Positions 60,275 to 64,000 of a DNA stretch of 64,000 nucleotides are shown in pieces. Position 1 is the stretch's first letter. Each line of letters begins with the position of its first letter. The stretch comes from an uncultured bacterium. GTDB lineage: Bacteria; Krumholzibacteriota; Krumholzibacteriia; LZORAL124-64-63. The stretch spans positions 124,001 to 188,000 of the forward strand of contig CAIWHK010000065.1 in NCBI GenBank assembly GCA_903912525.1, given 5' to 3'. The translations under genes and the position numbers were made by a program. A model generated the notes under the pieces. The model saw only the letters and a list, made by a program, of their open reading frames with translations, had not been told where the DNA came from and searched no databases.

Positions 60275-60303
60275 TTGACCGCGGACACTTCCCTGCCTAT
60301 GCT
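60275..60303 (+). promoter_or_regulatory. Second sigma-70-type promoter inside the nickel operon
   Basis: TTGACC (60275-60280), 17-base spacer, TATGCT (60298-60303), upstream of the gene at 60349; could drive the 60349-62813 genes separately. Confidence 0.5.
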
Positions 60304-60348
60304 CGTGTCGGTTTGTTATTCGCTTAACATTTGCTGGGGGTGCCGGCC

Positions 60349-60861
60349 ATGAGGACATCGCGTCTGATCGCATGCCTGCTCGTGTTGCTGACCGCCGGTA
60401 CGGCGTGGGCCCACGGTGTCCACACGTCGGTGGTCGCCGGCGCCGTGACGACGGTCACCGTCGCGCACGAGGACGGCGCGCCGATGGTCGGCGCCGCCTG
60501 GACGGCGATGGGGCCTGATGGAGCCGTCTTTGCGAGCGGCGTGACGGACGCCGGCGGCCAGGTGTCATTCCTTCCGGACCGACCGGGGGCCTGGCGCGTG
60601 CGCGTGGCGAGTGCCGACGGGCACGGCGCCGTGGTGAACGTGGACCTCACGACCGCGAACCTCACGACCGCGGCCGCCGTGGTCACGGACGACCACCACG
60701 ACCATCCGGCTGCGCCGGCGGCCGCCGCGCCTCACGCGGACGACCACACGCATCCCACCCCGGCGCCGGGTTTCCGCCTGACACGCGCGGCCGCGGGTTT
60801 CGCGGCGCTGCTCGGCGTGCTGGGAATCGTCTATCTCGTGCTCCGCCGACGAAAGGCCTGA
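60349..60861 (+). CDS. NikL-like membrane-anchored accessory protein of the nickel importer
   Basis: A 170-residue protein with signal peptide (IACLLVLLTAGTAWA) cut before HGVHTSVV, so the mature N-terminus would be His-rich. A beta-sandwich domain (about residues 22-100; GGQVSFLPDRPGAWRVRVAS) matches the preceding protein, followed by a His/Ala/Pro linker (DDHHDHPAAP, HADDHTHP) and a C-terminal membrane helix (about 148-165). This domain order matches NikL subunits of ECF-type nickel transporters. ATG 60349; the stop is 2 bases before cbiM. Confidence 0.75.
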   Translation: MRTSRLIACLLVLLTAGTAWAHGVHTSVVAGAVTTVTVAHEDGAPMVGAAWTAMGPDGAVFASGVTDAGGQVSFLPDRPGAWRVRVASADGHGAVVNVDLTTANLTTAAAVVTDDHHDHPAAPAAAAPHADDHTHPTPAPGFRLTRAAAGFAALLGVLGIVYLVLRRRKA

Positions 60862-60863
60862 GC

Positions 60864-61496
60864 GTGCACATCCCCGACGGGTTCATCGCCCCGCAGGTCT
60901 ACATGCCGGCCTACGGCGTGGCGGGCGTGCTGTGGGCGGCGGGACTCCGTCGGCTGCGGCGCACCCTCGAGCCCGCTGCGGTGCCGCGCCTGGCCGTCGC
61001 CACCGCATCGGCGTATGCGCTGATGCTCGTGACCATCCCGCTGCCCGGCGGCACCACCGCGCACATCACCGGTGTGGGGATGATGGCGGTGCTGCTGGGC
61101 AGCCGGCAGGCGTTCCTCGCGTTGTCGCTCGTGTTCCTCATCCAGGCGTTGTCGCTCGGGGACGGCGGCGTGACCGCGCTGCCGGTCAACGCGCTGGCGG
61201 TCGGGCTGGTGGGTTCGGCCGTGGCGCGCGCGGCGTATGCGCTGGCGCCGGGCCGCCCGTGGTCGCTGTTCCTGGCCGGGTGGCTGGGCACGGTCGTGCC
61301 CGCGGTGGTCGTGGCGCTGGTGCTGGGCTGGCAGCCGCGGCTGGGCGCGACGGCCGACGGGCAGCCGCTCTACTTCCCGTTCGGGTGGGCGGTCACGCTG
61401 CCGGCGATCGTGCTGCCGCACCTGATGGTGGGGATCGCCGACGGCGTCGTGACGGTGGCGTCGTGGCGCATGCTGCGCGCGAAGGAGGCGGCGTGA
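60864..61496 (+). CDS. cbiM: CbiM/NikM-type substrate-binding membrane subunit
   Basis: A 210-residue membrane protein, start GTG 60864, so the mature protein begins MHIPDGF. The N-terminal Met-His-Ile-Pro-Asp-Gly is the conserved metal-binding start of CbiM/NikM: the N-terminal amine and His2 ligate Ni2+ or Co2+. Further family segments are PGGTTAHITGVGMMAVLLG and LSLGDGGVTALPVNALAVG. Seven helices are predicted. It gives specificity to the energy-coupling factor transporter with cbiQ and cbiO. Nickel rather than cobalt is favoured by the NikK/NikL-like neighbours and the downstream hydrogenase-like gene, and no cobalamin gene is present. Confidence 0.92.
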   Translation: MHIPDGFIAPQVYMPAYGVAGVLWAAGLRRLRRTLEPAAVPRLAVATASAYALMLVTIPLPGGTTAHITGVGMMAVLLGSRQAFLALSLVFLIQALSLGDGGVTALPVNALAVGLVGSAVARAAYALAPGRPWSLFLAGWLGTVVPAVVVALVLGWQPRLGATADGQPLYFPFGWAVTLPAIVLPHLMVGIADGVVTVASWRMLRAKEAA

Positions 61497-62050
61497 AGGA
61501 TCGCGCGCTGCTGGCATTGTACCTGGGGCTCGTGGTGGCGGGCTCGCTTGTGCACGATGCGCGCTGGCTGGGCGCCGGCCTGGCGCTGGTGATTCTCTCG
61601 GCCTGGCGCGATGCGTGGCCCCTGATGCGGCGCACGGTGCGCGCTGTGTGGCCGTTCGTGACGGCGATCGCGCTGGGCTGGCTGCTGGTGCAGCGCGGCG
61701 ACTGGCGCGCGGCTGCACCGGTGACACTGCGCATCACGGCGCGCGTGACGCTGCTGACGATGCTCGCTTTCCGCATGCTGCCGGCCGTGTCGCTGCCGCG
61801 GGCGCTGGGGTTCAGCCCGACGCTGCGCTTCGTGCTGGTGCTGGCGACCAGCCAGTTGCTGACGTTCCGTCGCCTGTTCACCGACTTCAGGCTGGCGCTG
61901 CTCGCGCGCACGCCGCGACGCGTGGGCCCGACCGTGGCGCTGCGCCACGGCGCCACGACCGCCGCGTGGTTCCTGCGCCGCGCCGAGCACGACGCGACGC
62001 TGATGAGCGAGGCGCTCGACGCCCGGGGGTTCTTCCTTGATCGCGACTGA
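61493..62050 (+). CDS. cbiQ: CbiQ-type ECF transporter transmembrane subunit
   Basis: A 185-residue protein, shorter than the usual 220-260. GTG 61493 has AAGGAGG upstream and overlaps the cbiM stop. Four to five membrane helices are visible (LLALYLGLVVAGSLVHDARW, AVWPFVTAIALGWLLVQ). The coupling region near the C-terminus contains the A-R-G motif in SEALDARGFF, which contacts the ATPase; the other conserved motif lies around LTFRRLFTDFRLALLARTP. Forms the importer core with CbiM and CbiO. Its end overlaps cbiO by 14 bases. Confidence 0.85.
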   Translation: MKDRALLALYLGLVVAGSLVHDARWLGAGLALVILSAWRDAWPLMRRTVRAVWPFVTAIALGWLLVQRGDWRAAAPVTLRITARVTLLTMLAFRMLPAVSLPRALGFSPTLRFVLVLATSQLLTFRRLFTDFRLALLARTPRRVGPTVALRHGATTAAWFLRRAEHDATLMSEALDARGFFLDRD

Positions 62051-62813
62051 AGCACTTCGCCACGACTTCGACGGCCGGCTTTCGCTGGCGGGCATCGACC
62101 TGCTGGTGGCTGAAGGCCAGAAGGTGGTCCTGCTGGGCAGCAACGGCTGCGGCAAGTCGACGCTGCTGAAGCTGCTGGCCGGCGTGCTGGCGCCGACGGG
62201 CGGGCGCGTGCTGTACGAGGGGCGCGAACTGCAGTCCGGGCTGCGCGACAAGGCGTTCCGCCGGAGGTTCCGCCGCGAGGTGGGGCTGCTGTTCCAGCAG
62301 GCCGATGCGATGCTCTTCAACGCGACGGTGCTGGACGAGATCGCCTTCGGGCCGCGGCAGCACGGCCTGGCCGACGCCGAGGACCGCGCCCGCGCCTGGG
62401 CGGCGAAGGTGGGGCTCGAGGGTGTGCTCGACCGCGCGCCGTGGACGCTGAGCGCCGGCCAGAAGCAGCTGGTGGGGCTCGCCTCGCTGCTGGTGCTGGA
62501 CCCGCGGCTGCTGCTGCTGGACGAGCCGGCCGCGGCGCTGGACCCGCGCAGCACCGGCTGGCTGGTCGACTTCCTGCACGACCTGCCGCAGGCGATGATC
62601 ATCGCTACCCATAACCTGTCACAGGCCAACGAGTTGGGTGATCGTTGCCTGGTCCTTGGGGAGGACCATGCCCTGCTGCATGATGGGCCCGTTCCTACCG
62701 GCGATGGCCACCAGGACCTTCTGCTGCGGGCCAACCTGTTGCACCGCCACCGGCACACCCATGACGGGGACCCGTTCGGGCACAGTCATTTCCATGCTCA
62801 CGACTGGGATTAA
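62037..62813 (+). CDS. cbiO: CbiO-type ECF transporter ATPase with His-rich tail
   Basis: A 258-residue ATPase energising nickel/cobalt uptake. TTG 62037 lies within cbiQ and is the only start that keeps the N-terminal strand (MIATEALRHDFDGRLSLAG). Motifs: Walker A LGSNGCGKST (about residue 32), Q-loop LLFQQADAM, signature LSAGQKQLV (about 140), Walker B LLLLDEPAAALD (about 160) and switch His in IIATHNL. The last 25 residues are His/Asp-rich (HRHRHTHDGDPFGH, HFHAHDWD), a likely metal-binding tail that fits a nickel transporter. Confidence 0.92.
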   Translation: MIATEALRHDFDGRLSLAGIDLLVAEGQKVVLLGSNGCGKSTLLKLLAGVLAPTGGRVLYEGRELQSGLRDKAFRRRFRREVGLLFQQADAMLFNATVLDEIAFGPRQHGLADAEDRARAWAAKVGLEGVLDRAPWTLSAGQKQLVGLASLLVLDPRLLLLDEPAAALDPRSTGWLVDFLHDLPQAMIIATHNLSQANELGDRCLVLGEDHALLHDGPVPTGDGHQDLLLRANLLHRHRHTHDGDPFGHSHFHAHDWD

Positions 62814-62997
62814 GGTTCATATCGGTGGGGTTTGCGGCGCCGTAACTTGTTGACAGATTTAGCCTTGATATTTTCCTTGCCAAAACCTGTTTATCAAATA
62901 ACATTTTCAATACGCAACCGGCGTCCGAACATCAATGGATGCCGGCGGCCGTGGCGTGGCGCCCGGTCCGCGCGACCCAACCACGAGGGGTACACGC

Positions 62998-64000
62998 ATG
63001 GCTCAGTATTTCCTGGAGCAGGCGCGGGTCACTGACTTCATCGCCCACCTGCTGGCCCACCACACCGTGTACGCGCCGCATCATCGCGGGGGACGCTCGT
63101 TCGCGTTTGAAAAAACGAGTGACCCCGAGGCGGTCGTGCTCGACTACCCGCGCGTGCTGAATGCCGTGAAGAAGTTCTTCCTGCCGCCGCGCGAAGTGCT
63201 GCTGCATTTCGACCTGACGCGCGACACCGCCGCCGTGCCCAAGGTCGAGCCCATTGACGCCGTCTTCCTGGGCGTACACTCGTACGACCTGGCCGCCGTG
63301 CGCCGGCTCGACTTCAACTTCAGCACCGGCAACCCTGAGCGGAACTACCTGGTGCGGCGCAAGGGCGCGCGGTTCATCGGCGTATCGTACGTGCCGGACA
63401 AGCACCACTTCGCCGGCTCGGTGGGCATCGATCCCTACGACATGACCGGCTGCGACATGTTCCTGACCAAGCACGCGGACGGCTGGATCGTCGACATCCT
63501 GACCGGCGAGGGCAGCGAGCTGGCGGCAGGCTTCAAGCTGGAAGCGCATGACGAACCCAAGCCGCGGCGCGCGCACTTCACGCAGCACGTCTTCGTGCCG
63601 CAGGCGCGCCTCGGCCAGGTGATGGAAGCCAGCTACGACCACCCGGTCTGGAACGAGACCGCCGAGACCTGCCTAAGCTGCGGCACCTGCAATCTTGTCT
63701 GCCCGACGTGCTACTGCTTCAACGTCGAGGAAAGCGTCGGCATCGACTGCACCAACGGCCACCGCGAGCGCTCGTGGGACGGCTGCATGCTGCGCGGTTT
63801 CACCGAAGTGGCCGGCGGCGAGGTGTTCCGCGAGAAGGTCGCGGCCCGCCAGCGGCACCGCGTCTACCGCAAGTTCAAGTACATCAGCGACGTGACCGGG
63901 CAGCCGTGGTGCGTCGGGTGCGGGCGCTGCACCGCCTCGTGCACGGCGAAGATCAGCATCGTCGAGATCGTCAACCGGCTCATCCGCGATTCCGAGCGCG
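62998..64000 (+). CDS. 4Fe-4S dicluster protein, NiFe-hydrogenase beta-subunit-like, partial
   Basis: At least 334 residues, open at the right edge; ATG 62998. The N-terminal domain (about residues 1-215; AVVLDYPRVLNAVKKFFLPP, DAVFLGVHSYDLAAVRRLD) and two 4Fe-4S sites, CLSCGTCNLVCPTC (about 223-236) and CVGCGRCTASCTAKI (about 305-319), match the Fer4_22-type beta subunit of soluble group 3 NiFe-hydrogenases (sulfhydrogenase HydB, AsrA-like). These subunits pass electrons between the hydrogenase core and the flavin subunit. The gene follows the nickel importer, consistent with supply of Ni to a hydrogenase. The upstream 184 bases hold an AT-rich segment with TTGACA (62850-62855) but no good -10. 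Confidence 0.8.
   Translation, partial: MAQYFLEQARVTDFIAHLLAHHTVYAPHHRGGRSFAFEKTSDPEAVVLDYPRVLNAVKKFFLPPREVLLHFDLTRDTAAVPKVEPIDAVFLGVHSYDLAAVRRLDFNFSTGNPERNYLVRRKGARFIGVSYVPDKHHFAGSVGIDPYDMTGCDMFLTKHADGWIVDILTGEGSELAAGFKLEAHDEPKPRRAHFTQHVFVPQARLGQVMEASYDHPVWNETAETCLSCGTCNLVCPTCYCFNVEESVGIDCTNGHRERSWDGCMLRGFTEVAGGEVFREKVAARQRHRVYRKFKYISDVTGQPWCVGCGRCTASCTAKISIVEIVNRLIRDSER

Noticed and set aside
62850-62998. Promoter for the hydrogenase-like gene from TTGACA at 62850
   Set aside because: The -35 is perfect but no acceptable -10 lies 16-18 bases downstream; mentioned only as context in the gene entry.

Overview
The window is a 64 kb piece of a GC-rich (roughly two-thirds GC) Gram-negative bacterial chromosome, densely coded on both strands, with no rRNA or tRNA gene recognised. 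Secreted proteins with lipoboxes, thrombospondin type 3 repeats, a FlgD-Ig (type IX-like) C-terminal domain and a shared C-terminal tail of the form W-G-x-x-K-x-x-[YF]-R point to an uncultivated lineage of the FCB superphylum (Krumholzibacteriota or Eisenbacteria type). That placement is an inference; no marker gene was tested.

Region by region. 1-11.3 kb: the end of a giant RHS/YD-repeat polyprotein with an AT-rich inserted tip, then a run of secreted or lipoprotein genes of unknown role. 11.4-16.2 kb: a DinB remnant, a secreted metallophosphoesterase, a glycine-rich RRM RNA-binding protein with a structured leader, a lipoprotein cytochrome c and a DUF4126 membrane protein. 16.2-23.6 kb: a complete clade II nitrous oxide reductase operon (cytochrome c, nosZ, nosD, nosF, nosL, nosY, a membrane protein, an Rrf2 regulator) behind a good sigma-70-like promoter. 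23.6-32.5 kb: a secreted protein with the C-terminal tail, PEP carboxylase, a Ser/Thr kinase with TPRs, and a LemA/TPM-domain operon. 32.5-46.2 kb: DUF1579 protein, SulP transporter, GH97 glycosidase, TSP3 protein, gamma-glutamyltransferase, chemoreceptor, amino acid permease, CgeB-like glycosyltransferase, cyclophilin. 46.4-53 kb: dicarboxylate symporter, two tandem outer-membrane paralogues, a small operon (Cys-tail membrane protein, methyltransferase, DinB) and an HNH endonuclease. 53-59.7 kb: two MFS transporters around a large bifunctional penicillin-binding protein and a divergent monofunctional transglycosylase. 59.8-64 kb: a nickel/cobalt ECF-type importer with two accessory periplasmic proteins, followed by an iron-sulfur subunit that looks like a soluble NiFe-hydrogenase beta chain, cut by the right edge.

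Metabolically the window describes an anaerobe or facultative anaerobe that can respire N2O (NosZ fed by lipoprotein cytochromes c), imports nickel probably for a hydrogenase, replenishes oxaloacetate with PEP carboxylase and takes up dicarboxylates and amino acids. The two observations that stand out most are (1) a dispersed 18-20 bp palindrome, core ACTTGCGCCGGCGCAAGT, that lies in intergenic hairpins and repeatedly in and around the HNH endonuclease gene, and (2) the shared C-terminal tail on three unrelated exported proteins, which looks like an undescribed sorting signal.
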